In this document: positions 9,468 to 17,732 of the stretch, one piece after another
How positions within the stretch are numbered: the first letter of the stretch is position 1
How the letters are laid out: the number at the start of each line of letters is the position of its first letter
Source: Leptolyngbya ohadii IS1
GTDB taxonomy: Bacteria > Cyanobacteriota > Cyanobacteriia > Elainellales > Elainellaceae
Length of the DNA stretch: 64,000 nucleotides
Reading direction: 5' to 3'
Assembly (NCBI RefSeq): GCF_002215035.1
Contig: NZ_NKFP01000006.1
Span: 3,377,080 to 3,441,079 of the forward strand
Notes under the pieces: model-generated
Told to the model about the DNA's origin: nothing
The model's database searches: none
What the model saw: the letters and a program-made list of their open reading frames with translations, nothing else
Translations under genes and position numbers: made by a program

Positions 9468-11831
9468 TCAGTTATTGGTATCTATCGCATCTATGTACAT
9501 CACCATTGATAGTCTCACTCGCTCTACTTGCTTTGGTGCTTCCATTTGAAGGAAGAGGTGAATTGCCTTTTGAAAGTATTTATTACTGTTCTCAACTTCA
9601 CCTATTGCTTGATAGCTTAATCCTAGCTGATAATAAGCTTCTGCTAAATCAGGCTTTGCTCCTATCTCACAGAATTTTTTTATTGCCTCTAAATTGTATA
9701 AAATTGATAATTCAAGATCTTTTTTCTCCCTATAAACCTCTGCTAGTCCTAGTAACGCAAGAGATTTAGAATGAGCTTTTCCACTAGCTTCGGCAAAAGA
9801 ATTTGCTTCAAAATAGAGTTCTGTAGCCCTTTCAAGCTCGCCTAAATTTTTATATGTATTTCCTAAATGGATTGGAGCATAACTTTTACGCCATGAGCCT
9901 TTAATTTCTGACATCTGGCTTTGAGCTTTGACGACAAACTCTCTAGCTCGGTCTTGAAAGCCCAAAAGCGAGTTTAAAGATGCTAAGCAAGTCCAGGCAC
10001 CTATAGTAAATTGATGATTGACTGTATTTTCTGTATCAACAACAAGTTGCTCAAAAATCCTTACTGCTTGCTCAAGCTCACCTAAAGAGATTACACATAA
10101 CCCTAAGTTAAATAGAGCATTTGCTTCAATCCCTTTAAGCTGGCTATAGTCATCGATATTAGTTGATTTAGATAGTAGGAGATTAACTACAAGTCTTCTA
10201 CTTTCACGAAGATACTCAATGCCTTTCTGAATATCTCCTGTTATCCAATGCAAATCGCCTAAAAGAAGATAGAGTTGCCCTAATAAAAGTTTGGAATTTA
10301 TATATTGTATAACGGTATTTACGGCAGTCCTAATTTTTAGAAGTAAGCCAAAGCCATACATCGCATAGCCAAGCGACCTTCCAAGAGAGAAACCTCCCTC
10401 CCATTTATGATGGCGTTCTCTAATAATTATACTTGTCGCTTCTTCAAAGTCGTTAATCTGTACATAGTGATAGTATGCTTCCATAGCCCTTAAAGCATCT
10501 TCCACAGACTCAATGGTTTTGACATTGCCCGTCCAAAAAGCTGCTGAATTAGAATATGTTATTTCCAAATCCTTACTCTTTCTTAAGCGATTGATCGCTT
10601 CTTCTCGAATTATTGGATGCAACCAATACTCTCTATCTTCAGACTCCACCAGCGATCGGTCCTGCAACGCCCTAACAATGCGCCCTTGTCGATTCTCTGG
10701 CACATCCCAAAGCAAGCAGAGAAGTCCCCCGATCGGCACAGTTGGAACGTCTTGATAGCGATAGCAACCCATTCGACAGAGTAAGTGATAGGCATCTAAA
10801 TCAATTTGTTGCAGGCGATCGAACTGCTGAGTAACTAAATCCTCCAGGTCTCGCTCGATGAAGAGGTCGTTCTGATTCGCATGCCAGTAGGCTGCAACAT
10901 CGCCGGAGTAATCTTCTAAAATTGCACCTCGAATAATTTCCATTGCTTTGGCATTTCCCCCATAGGCATTATGCAGAGCAGCGAAGGCAGGGGTATCGAT
11001 TTCCAAGTTACGGGACTGGAAGAACTGCTCCCAAGCTATGATGTCGAGGCTTTTAAGAATATAGTGTTCAACAGTAATGCTAGATTCCCGTAAGCGTTCG
11101 CGGGTCGTAATCAGGGTAGTAGACTGTACTGAAGGATCAGCAACGACGCGCAGCAGTTCAACATAGCGACGATGCGGCTCAATCAATTTTCCAGTCGAAT
11201 CGAGAGCAGGTTCAAGGTTATCGATGAGGATGCCAATTCGTTCAGCCTGGAGTTTGCGTTTGAGCCGATCGAGCGACACGAAAAACTCCCGTCCCGGCTC
11301 TTCCCCCAATTGCCGCAGCTTTTCCTCCAGCAGACTCTCGATCGAAGCAATGTCTTTGGTCTCTTTGGCGATCGGAAACTCCAGGTAGGAGCCGAACTCC
11401 TGTTGCAGGTACTTGCGTGCCAGCGTCGTCTTGCCGACACCCCCTCTAGCCTGGATCACAATCACTTTTGCGCCTCGCTCAACCAACAGGTTAAGGTCAG
11501 CGATCGCTCCTTCGCGTCCTACAAAATTCGGATCAGCTTGAACCTGAAGCCGTGCGGAGGAAATCAAGTCAGCCTCATCCAGTTGCAGCCCCAGCGTTTT
11601 GAACAAACAGCGAATTGATTTAGGGTCTACGCCCTTCTGTGCCTCTAAGATTTTGCCAATCGTCCCTGGGTCGAGTCCGTTCGGCGGTTTCTGGGCGATC
11701 GTTAGCTCCCTCAGCTTTTCCTGGGTGCAGCGGACTTCGTGTTGCAGTTCCCATGCGGCGATCGCCCGCTGAAGTCGGCTCAGCCCCTCAGGGGTCAGGA
11801 TACGACCGCGATTGCGCTGTTGAGAATTCAT
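9468..11831 (-). CDS. NB-ARC STAND ATPase with N-terminal HTH and C-terminal TPRs
   Basis: 787 aa. Residues about 10-90 form a cyanobacterial HTH-like module (GLDPGTIGKIL...DPKSIRCLF). An NB-ARC NTPase follows with P-loop GGVGKTT (130-136), Walker B-like IGILIDNLEP and STTLITTRER. A winged-helix stretch comes next, and then C-terminal TPRs (ANALFNLGLCVISLGELEQAVRIFEQL, APIHLGNTYKNLGELERATELYFEA, AEAYYQLGLSYQAIGEVENSNKYFQKA). Proteins of this build are signal-sensing switches, and many bacterial STAND proteins act in phage defence. No separate toxic effector domain is obvious, so defence is inference from fold and neighbourhood. The C-terminal half is AT-richer than the N-terminal half, as if domains of different origin were joined. 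Confidence 0.82.
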   Translation of the reverse strand: MNSQQRNRGRILTPEGLSRLQRAIAAWELQHEVRCTQEKLRELTIAQKPPNGLDPGTIGKILEAQKGVDPKSIRCLFKTLGLQLDEADLISSARLQVQADPNFVGREGAIADLNLLVERGAKVIVIQARGGVGKTTLARKYLQQEFGSYLEFPIAKETKDIASIESLLEEKLRQLGEEPGREFFVSLDRLKRKLQAERIGILIDNLEPALDSTGKLIEPHRRYVELLRVVADPSVQSTTLITTRERLRESSITVEHYILKSLDIIAWEQFFQSRNLEIDTPAFAALHNAYGGNAKAMEIIRGAILEDYSGDVAAYWHANQNDLFIERDLEDLVTQQFDRLQQIDLDAYHLLCRMGCYRYQDVPTVPIGGLLCLLWDVPENRQGRIVRALQDRSLVESEDREYWLHPIIREEAINRLRKSKDLEITYSNSAAFWTGNVKTIESVEDALRAMEAYYHYVQINDFEEATSIIIRERHHKWEGGFSLGRSLGYAMYGFGLLLKIRTAVNTVIQYINSKLLLGQLYLLLGDLHWITGDIQKGIEYLRESRRLVVNLLLSKSTNIDDYSQLKGIEANALFNLGLCVISLGELEQAVRIFEQLVVDTENTVNHQFTIGAWTCLASLNSLLGFQDRAREFVVKAQSQMSEIKGSWRKSYAPIHLGNTYKNLGELERATELYFEANSFAEASGKAHSKSLALLGLAEVYREKKDLELSILYNLEAIKKFCEIGAKPDLAEAYYQLGLSYQAIGEVENSNKYFQKAIHLFLQMEAPKQVERVRLSMVMYIDAIDTNN

Positions 11832-12012
11832 AGGCAGACAGCGACCTTCCTTCGGCAGGAACGGTAGAGGGCAACAACCTTATTCTCCGGCAGATAACCC
11901 TTCTTTTTTCCGATTTTAAGGAAATTTCTGGCTTGTCGCTAAAAAGAGCTTCATTCAACGTTACTCCGCTGCGATCAGCAGTGTGATCATTGCAGCATAG
12001 GTTTGGATTGAC

Positions 12013-12954
12013 CTATCGCGGTAACTCTGGACGAAGCTCGCTCTGCTGGAATTGCCTCCAGGCATCCTGCAACGCGGCAGGAGCAGCATTAGTCGTATCG
12101 TAAACCGCAATCACGTTCGTCAGATTTCGCCCTGTTGGATACAAAACGCTGCCTCGGTTCGCCAATGCCACCGAAGCACCCCCGTCTAAATTCATTGCCT
12201 GAGACGCTCCGATATCGCGCATGACTTCTGCTGCCCGCTGAAGCGATACCGAGTCAATGAACGTCACCATCAACAGTTGCTTCCCATCCTGCGAAAACCC
12301 GACAGCAGAGCGCGCCGCAGGTGTTTGAGGGTTTACCAGGTGAGCAGTGGTAAAGCCTTCAGCACGAACGCTCTCAGCCGTAACCGAGACTCGTCCATTC
12401 GTCACCAACCGAGGACCACAGGTGATCGAGAACCAGTATTGGCTCCACTCCCGCGATCGCTCCTCCAGGTTAGGCGTGATCATTTCGGGCTGGTTGTTCT
12501 GCCGTAGGCTGAGGGTTGTACCCCGTCTTTCCCAGGCACGGTAGCGCAGGAAGCGACCTCCAGCAATCATATTGCCCATCACTTCTCGGTGTGCCGCCGC
12601 CGTATTGAAGAACGTTCCATTCGCGACCACGGCGGCTTGTAAGCGTCTGACCATTTGCGGAAATGGTTCGTCCCCGTAGGTTCGCTCGGTGCTATTCGCT
12701 TGGAGAGCGTTATTGGCTAAAGCGATCGTGACCAGGGTTTGTGGATGACTCAGATCGACGCAGGTTTGATAGAACGCAATGCCCCGCAGCGATCGCTGAG
12801 TCGTTTGAACCGGAGCATTCGTCTGAGCAATCACTGTTTTTGTCATTGAGAATGCCGTCGTGAATGCTGCACCTCCTAGTAGGAGAAACGATCGCCTCGA
12901 TAGCTTGAAGCGTAGAGCGGCAGGAGTTAGAGGAGGCATCAGCACTGACCACAA
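12013..12954 (-). CDS. Phosphodiester glycosidase family protein, exported
   Basis: 313 aa, related to the NAGPA/DUF2233 family (cleaves sugar-phosphodiesters; often annotated exopolysaccharide biosynthesis protein). The N-terminus has a twin-arginine-like signal LSRRSFLLLGGAAFTTAFS. The family core is visible as ANGTFFN, ITCGPRLVTNGRV, SAVGFSQDGKQLLMVTF and the C-terminal MNLDGGASVALAN. It probably acts in the periplasm or outside the cell. It lies just downstream of the phosphorothioation island but has no evident link to it. Confidence 0.85.
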   Translation of the reverse strand: MWSVLMPPLTPAALRFKLSRRSFLLLGGAAFTTAFSMTKTVIAQTNAPVQTTQRSLRGIAFYQTCVDLSHPQTLVTIALANNALQANSTERTYGDEPFPQMVRRLQAAVVANGTFFNTAAAHREVMGNMIAGGRFLRYRAWERRGTTLSLRQNNQPEMITPNLEERSREWSQYWFSITCGPRLVTNGRVSVTAESVRAEGFTTAHLVNPQTPAARSAVGFSQDGKQLLMVTFIDSVSLQRAAEVMRDIGASQAMNLDGGASVALANRGSVLYPTGRNLTNVIAVYDTTNAAPAALQDAWRQFQQSELRPELPR

Positions 12955-13053
12955 TTAGTTTGGCAATAAAATTCATGGTATCGATCCCGACCGAAGGGAG
13001 CAGGCATCCCCCAATCCACTGCATCAGGACGATCGCGTGTATTACTGTACGGC

Positions 13054-14208
13054 TCAAGGAACAGTACACATTCTTTGTCGAACTTGCATTGCGGCATTAG
13101 ACAATAAGTGGCTTGCTTGCTCGATTTCTTCCTCTGTTGTAAATTTCCCCAGTCCAATCCGAAGTGCTCCCTCAATCAATGGCTCAGCTAGCTTAATTGC
13201 CTGAAGGACATGGGACGGTGCCTCGATCCCGGACGAACAGGCGGAACCTGTAGAAATGGCTAGCTGGTGACGAACCCTAGCGATAACTGCACTATTGGGA
13301 ATGCCAGGAATTGAGATGTGCAGATTTCCGGCTAAACGATGTTCTACATCTCCGTTAATCACTAGACCAGGAATTTTTGCTGACAGCATGTTCTGAAGCT
13401 GATCGCGCTTGGTTGCGATCGCCTGCTCATCGTCGTCCATCTCCAGCGATCGCAACCGACAAGCTTCACCCAGTCCCACAATTCCTGGAACGTTAAGAGT
13501 ACCCGATCGCATTCCCTTCTGATGTCCGCCTCCAAACATGAGCGGCTCTAGGTGATAACCTCGACGGACAACTAAAGCTCCGACTCCTTTGGGTCCATAG
13601 AGCTTATGGGCAGAAATTGCTAGATAAGTGATACCCCACTCCTCAAACTGCATAGGAATCTTCCCAACAGATTGAGAGCCATCGCAGAGGAAGGGAATGT
13701 TATGGCGTTGTGCGATTTGCCCGATCGCCTGAATGGGATAAATATTGCCGATTTCATTGTTGGCTGCCATGACACAGAGCAGGGACAGACCCTCAGCACA
13801 AACTCGCTCCAGGTGATTAAGATCGAGCCTTCCTTGGCGATCGACTTGCAAAAAAATTAGGTCTGTCTGACCTCGCTGTTGAAGGGCATGACAGGTATCA
13901 AGAACGGCTTTGTGTTCGAGCGGTAACAGGGCAATGCGATGAGGCTTTTCAGGATTCTGGGAAAGGCTTCCTTGAATTACGAGGTTGATACTTTCGGTCG
14001 CGCCCGATGTCCAGATGATTCCTCTGGAGGATGATCCGACTAAGTTAGCAACCTGCTTAGCGGCTTGCTTGACTGCTGCTTCAGCCCGATCGCCCCACTC
14101 ATGATCCGTGCTGCTGGCGTTGCCGAATTCTGTGGTCATGTAATGGTAAATGCGATCGGCAACTCTAAAATCGACAGGGGTTGTAGCGTGATAATCCAGA
14201 TAGATCAC
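13054..14208 (-). CDS. sspA: Cysteine desulfurase of the DNA phosphorothioation module (SspA/DndA-like)
   Basis: 384 aa, PLP-dependent class V aminotransferase fold that takes sulfur from cysteine. Motifs are YLDYHATTP at the start, SGATESINL, the PLP lysine in SAHKLYGPKGVG and the persulfide cysteine in STGSACSSG. Its start is only 5 bp downstream of the HNH gene stop, so the two are likely cotranscribed. In this setting it most likely supplies sulfur for phosphorothioate modification of DNA rather than general Fe-S assembly. The role is inferred from neighbours (PP-loop enzyme, DUF4007 and large ATPase). Confidence 0.85.
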   Translation of the reverse strand: MIYLDYHATTPVDFRVADRIYHYMTTEFGNASSTDHEWGDRAEAAVKQAAKQVANLVGSSSRGIIWTSGATESINLVIQGSLSQNPEKPHRIALLPLEHKAVLDTCHALQQRGQTDLIFLQVDRQGRLDLNHLERVCAEGLSLLCVMAANNEIGNIYPIQAIGQIAQRHNIPFLCDGSQSVGKIPMQFEEWGITYLAISAHKLYGPKGVGALVVRRGYHLEPLMFGGGHQKGMRSGTLNVPGIVGLGEACRLRSLEMDDDEQAIATKRDQLQNMLSAKIPGLVINGDVEHRLAGNLHISIPGIPNSAVIARVRHQLAISTGSACSSGIEAPSHVLQAIKLAEPLIEGALRIGLGKFTTEEEIEQASHLLSNAAMQVRQRMCTVP

Positions 14209-14213
14209 GTAAG

Positions 14214-15395
14214 TTAAGCTGCTGGTGAAGGTTGCCAGAGTTTAAAGCCCTGATTAGTTGCTATGGAGAGTAGCGGATTAATGACTGTATCATAGGAACT
14301 TCTTAATGTATCTATATCGAGTAGAGCGTCTTGATCAGGAATTCTGAGAGCGTCAATATAAGTTTCTGTTGTTTTGCGCCACTCCGCTTTAGCCATTTTC
14401 TCATGGGAAATTCTTAAGCTAAGATGCTGTGCCGAAACAAATTTATCAAAGAAGGTGGAAGGAGGTAAATCATTAGACTTTGAGGAATTAACTTCGGGTG
14501 TTGTTGGAACTAAATTCCATAACTGATCATGTGCAACGAATGACCAGGGCAAATAGTGATCAAGGGAAAATTTATCAGGTTCTATTTTTTGATTGGAATA
14601 GATACAATAAAAATCTGTATTTTCTAAAACTCTCCTCCAATAAGTTGTTTGCTTTGATAGTGACTCTCTCTTATTGGGTGCAAATAGCTTATGAATAATT
14701 CCGGGAGTGTTGGGATTACGTTTCTGCATATAACTCAGCCATTCCCAGGAAGCCCATCCTCGAACAATCGAGTAATGCTTTTCTAGATAATTAGCCCAGG
14801 ATGGATGCAAGATGATTGCATTACAAGAACTGTAGCTATCCGAATTAAAGCGGTAGAGGGGTTTAAGATCACCGAAATAAGTTTCTGCTACTTTGGGAAC
14901 TCTAATATCCAAATTGTTGCCCTGGCTTTTCTTTTCGATTCCCTGTAGCTCACTCTCTAAAAAAGGAACAATTAGACGAAACGGAACGTATCTCTTTAAT
15001 CTCTGGCTTATCTTTTTGAGATTTTGACCTTCGATGGTTGAGCGTAATAGCTTTTTATCCGTATCAGTAAACTTTAAAACAGGTTCTTCAACCTTCAAAT
15101 TTAACAAGTCAAGACTTTCGGCAATTTTATCTCGTGTTCCAAAAGATAATTTAAAGTAAGTATGTGGATACCAAGCATTCGCCAGCATTTCAACAATGAT
15201 TTCGTCTAAAGATACATCTTGAGAAACATCGAAATTGCGTCTTTTGAGAATATCTAGGATAGAAATAAAGAAAATATATTTATAGGAATTTGTTGTATCT
15301 GCAAATAATCTAGCGAGTGCAGCAATATTTACTTCCTCAGAAGCAGGAAGTTTTCTAGCGTCAGGGACGGAATATATTGAAGAATTCTCTGCCAT
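14214..15395 (-). CDS. HNH endonuclease domain protein, candidate effector of the phosphorothioation system
   Basis: 393 aa. The C-terminal third carries an HNH-like core: CIYSNQKIEPDKFSLDHYLPWSF (His after Asp), then WNLVPTTPEVNSSKSNDLP, the usual Asn-rich second half. The N-terminal 250 residues are helical and unfamiliar. It lies directly upstream of the cysteine desulfurase. Known Ssp systems use separate restriction effectors (SspE, with DUF262 and DUF1524, or SspFGH). None of these is seen here, so this nuclease may take that place. The restriction role is inference. Confidence 0.7.
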   Translation of the reverse strand: MAENSSIYSVPDARKLPASEEVNIAALARLFADTTNSYKYIFFISILDILKRRNFDVSQDVSLDEIIVEMLANAWYPHTYFKLSFGTRDKIAESLDLLNLKVEEPVLKFTDTDKKLLRSTIEGQNLKKISQRLKRYVPFRLIVPFLESELQGIEKKSQGNNLDIRVPKVAETYFGDLKPLYRFNSDSYSSCNAIILHPSWANYLEKHYSIVRGWASWEWLSYMQKRNPNTPGIIHKLFAPNKRESLSKQTTYWRRVLENTDFYCIYSNQKIEPDKFSLDHYLPWSFVAHDQLWNLVPTTPEVNSSKSNDLPPSTFFDKFVSAQHLSLRISHEKMAKAEWRKTTETYIDALRIPDQDALLDIDTLRSSYDTVINPLLSIATNQGFKLWQPSPAA

Positions 15396-15466
15396 AGAGA
15401 AAGAGCAAAGCTTGACTTAAACGAGATGTAAAGGAGCTAGGGGCTACACAGATTTTCTTCTCTACC

Positions 15467-15697
15467 TTATTCTCGTTCTGAGCGAAAGTCATCTGGTAGT
15501 TCATGAAGGGTTACACCTAGAGCCTCACAGAGTGCTTTCATCTGAGGAACCGTGAGACTGGCAGCATTCGTTCCTCGTTCCCAGTTACTCACAGTCTTGC
15601 TGCTAACCCCGACCAGGCGAGCTAAGGCTTCCTGAGACAATCCCGCCTTTTCTCGTAGTTGCTTAAGTGTGACTTTGGGGGTTTGCTCCTGCGCCAT
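15467..15697 (-). CDS. Xre-family HTH regulator of the phosphorothioation island
   Basis: 76 aa from the ATG at 15697. A TTG at 15727 is in frame, but it would put the start inside a likely operator. The classic Cro/C1 HTH is complete: LKQLREKAGLSQEALARLVGVSSKTVSNWERG. It lies just upstream of the HNH and desulfurase genes on the same strand. The promoter region carries three copies of a TTTTCTAGAA-type palindrome, so autorepression and control of the module are likely. Confidence 0.85.
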   Translation of the reverse strand: MAQEQTPKVTLKQLREKAGLSQEALARLVGVSSKTVSNWERGTNAASLTVPQMKALCEALGVTLHELPDDFRSERE

Positions 15698-15706
15698 CTG
15701 GAAAAC

Positions 15707-15758
15707 TTTTCTAGAACTACTTGACAATTACCCGCTTTTCTAGAAAACTTTTCTAGTA
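15707..15758. promoter_or_regulatory. Triple TTTTCTAG operator upstream of the Xre gene
   Basis: TTTTCTAGAA occurs at 15707-15716 and 15736-15745, and TTTTCTAGTA at 15749-15758. TTCTAGAA is self-complementary. TTGACA-like sequence lies between the first two copies (15721-15726 reads TTGACA). Such repeats just upstream of an HTH gene are typical binding sites for its own product. Confidence 0.65.
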
Positions 15759-15846
15759 AGAGGTTTACTTCAATCCTCATTAAACGTCTTCGAGAGGCAC
15801 TTTAGCTAGTGTCTCGCTCAGTTTTGCATAGAATTCAAGGAATATT

Positions 15847-16101
15847 ATGGACGTGACTCCCCTTCACATTTGGGCGGTAATTCGTTTACTGCCTAATATG
15901 CAGCGCGTTGTTATGCAGCGGTTTCGTCGTCGGAGTGATGCTGAAAACTACCTGTATGTTTTGCGGCGATACCTTCATGATGCCAAACTGATCATCGTAT
16001 TTGATCCGCCATCTAATCCCACTAATCCAGACACCCACTCTAAAAGCTTGGAAAAATCAGGTGTATCATCGTCACCGCTAAGAAGTGGCTCTAAAGACTG
16101 A
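15847..16101 (+). CDS. Small conserved-looking protein, function unknown
   Basis: 84 aa, with AAGGA 6 bp before the ATG. The first 55 residues (MDVTPLHIWAVIRLLPNMQR..., RRRSDAENYLYVLRRYL, KLIIVFDPP) look like a real small globular protein. The last 30 are Ser/Pro rich and overlap, on the opposite strand, the end of the convergent DUF4007 gene. The overlap suggests the original stop was lost or the 3' end was joined to the island. Confidence 0.5.
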   Translation: MDVTPLHIWAVIRLLPNMQRVVMQRFRRRSDAENYLYVLRRYLHDAKLIIVFDPPSNPTNPDTHSKSLEKSGVSSSPLRSGSKD

Positions 16102-16916
16102 ATGAGGGGTCTATTGGGGGTTGCAACATCGTGGTCATAGGCACTCTCTAATAGCTCGATTGCGGTTTCCCAACAGCGGTACACCTGATACGTTTGCTCA
16201 CCACCTTCCTTTCTTTTGGGTTTAGTGCCGACAAGATGGGGCGTTGCCGATCGTTGCTCAATAATTCCATGATTTTCGAGAATATCTAGATATTGTCGTA
16301 GCTGTTTCCTGTGAATTCCTAGAACGCTTGCAAGCCCCATTTCTGCAAAAAGAATTTGATCAACCAGTACAGATGACTGCAATCCAAAATCTCGCTTCCA
16401 GAGTTTAGCTAATAAATATCCAAGTGTATAAGGATTAGATAGATTTGAGATTCCTGCTGAATATAACTTGTGTTCCCGCTTTAGAAAGCTGTTTTTTGCA
16501 ATCGACTGAGGATCTAAATAGGTTCTAAGAAGTAAGCGAACACTCTTCTTTAACTGATTTGAGGATTCTTCTGCAAACGTTAAAATCAATTCTTCTAATA
16601 ATGCATTCTGTGTAAAGGATTGATGATTGGGTAGAAATTCATAGATAAAGTATCTCCACATACTCCAATCACTTACGCTGAGATGAAAATGTATAAACCA
16701 ATCTGTAACAACTGTTTCCAAATAAGGATCTCTTGTTGCAACGATCGTTCCTTCTGGAGTTAACCCCTTTTCATTGATCAAGTTAGCTACAATCGCCCAT
16801 CGCTCTACTCTGTTTGAAGAAGATAGCGATAATAAACCAGGACTACCTTGAAGCAAACTAGAGAGAAGCGATCGCAAGTCATCTTTAAGCAGCGGATCAG
16901 TTGGAAAAGTAGACAT
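15975..16916 (-). CDS. Second, divergent DUF4007 protein (SspB paralogue)
   Basis: 313 aa. It shares with the SspB-like protein at 21280-22212 the pattern DP[YF]LE...DWFIHFHL / LWLLHWQL, a following Trp/Tyr-Phe stretch, and a later [LF]xK[DS]VR[CL]LL[RK][TM]Y segment. Its C-terminal half has a winged-HTH look (MGLASVLGIHRKQLRQYLDILENHGIIEQ). It starts 12 bp after the SspD-like gene and is the last gene of that operon. In known Ssp systems SspB is the DUF4007 nickase. A second copy could be a specificity partner or a regulator. Function is inferred. Confidence 0.65.
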   Translation of the reverse strand: MSTFPTDPLLKDDLRSLLSSLLQGSPGLLSLSSSNRVERWAIVANLINEKGLTPEGTIVATRDPYLETVVTDWFIHFHLSVSDWSMWRYFIYEFLPNHQSFTQNALLEELILTFAEESSNQLKKSVRLLLRTYLDPQSIAKNSFLKREHKLYSAGISNLSNPYTLGYLLAKLWKRDFGLQSSVLVDQILFAEMGLASVLGIHRKQLRQYLDILENHGIIEQRSATPHLVGTKPKRKEGGEQTYQVYRCWETAIELLESAYDHDVATPNRPLIQSLEPLLSGDDDTPDFSKLLEWVSGLVGLDGGSNTMISLAS

Positions 16917-16928
16917 GAGAGATACAGG

Positions 16929-17732
16929 CTAGAGATGACAGGCTAAACAGGGTAAAGTTTCCTCCTCCTCGTCCAGCACGCTTTCTAGCACCTCTGCTAG
17001 AGGCTGATTTGGTTTCGTTCGCTGCTCCCGTGCCATCAATCGCTCATGGTCAGCGATAATCTCATCCTTCCGGGCTAGTAATTCCAGTAGCGTTTCTCCC
17101 TGAGTCCAGGTATAGGTTCGTCCGTCGCTGTGGTTTTGCTCATATTCGACTGCTTGAGCAAATAAATCTGGGTGTTCTTGCGCTAGCATCACCCACTCAT
17201 ACTTCCGCTGGAAGAAACAAAAATAACATCCTGAACGACTGCGCCAGCGGTAATAATCTGGCATACCGATTCCACTATCCTCAAGCAAACGGATGATGTC
17301 GGCTTTAACCAGATTATTTTCCTTAAATGGGTAAACGGGCTTGATGTTCTTTTTCGTAGAAATGTATCCATCTCTATTTTCGTCAGCACGTATCCCAATA
17401 TAGCTAATAGCCTGGTCAGTGCCAATAAACTCCTCTAAGGGCTTAATCTTCATTTGTTCAGTACACCATCTTTGCCTAGGAGAAGGAAGGTAGCCCCCAT
17501 GAATCGCAAGCCAATGGTCAAAACTGCGATCGGCACTTAAGCGCATAATTTTGATGCCGAGCCGAGCCTCAATCCGATCCAGATAGTCGTAAGTTTCCTG
17601 CAATTCCTTATGGGTATCACAGAAAAAATACTCCATTGGCAAATCGGGATGCTGCTGTCGCATGAACACGGCTAGGGCAGTGCTATCCTTGCCACCCGAA
17701 AGTCCCAATATATGCCGAACTTGTCTGCTCAT
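16929..17732 (-). CDS. sspD: PP-loop ATP pyrophosphatase (SspD/DndC-like, PAPS reductase family)
   Basis: 267 aa. The PP-loop SGGKDS is at residues 12-17, followed by RWCTEQMKIKPLEEFI and SGCYFCFFQRKYEW, as in DndC/SspD proteins that activate DNA for sulfur insertion. A further Cys pair closes the protein (LPCLACH). Its ATG overlaps the stop of the large ATPase gene by one base (TAATG), a sign of translational coupling. Confidence 0.87.
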   Translation of the reverse strand: MSRQVRHILGLSGGKDSTALAVFMRQQHPDLPMEYFFCDTHKELQETYDYLDRIEARLGIKIMRLSADRSFDHWLAIHGGYLPSPRQRWCTEQMKIKPLEEFIGTDQAISYIGIRADENRDGYISTKKNIKPVYPFKENNLVKADIIRLLEDSGIGMPDYYRWRSRSGCYFCFFQRKYEWVMLAQEHPDLFAQAVEYEQNHSDGRTYTWTQGETLLELLARKDEIIADHERLMAREQRTKPNQPLAEVLESVLDEEEETLPCLACHL

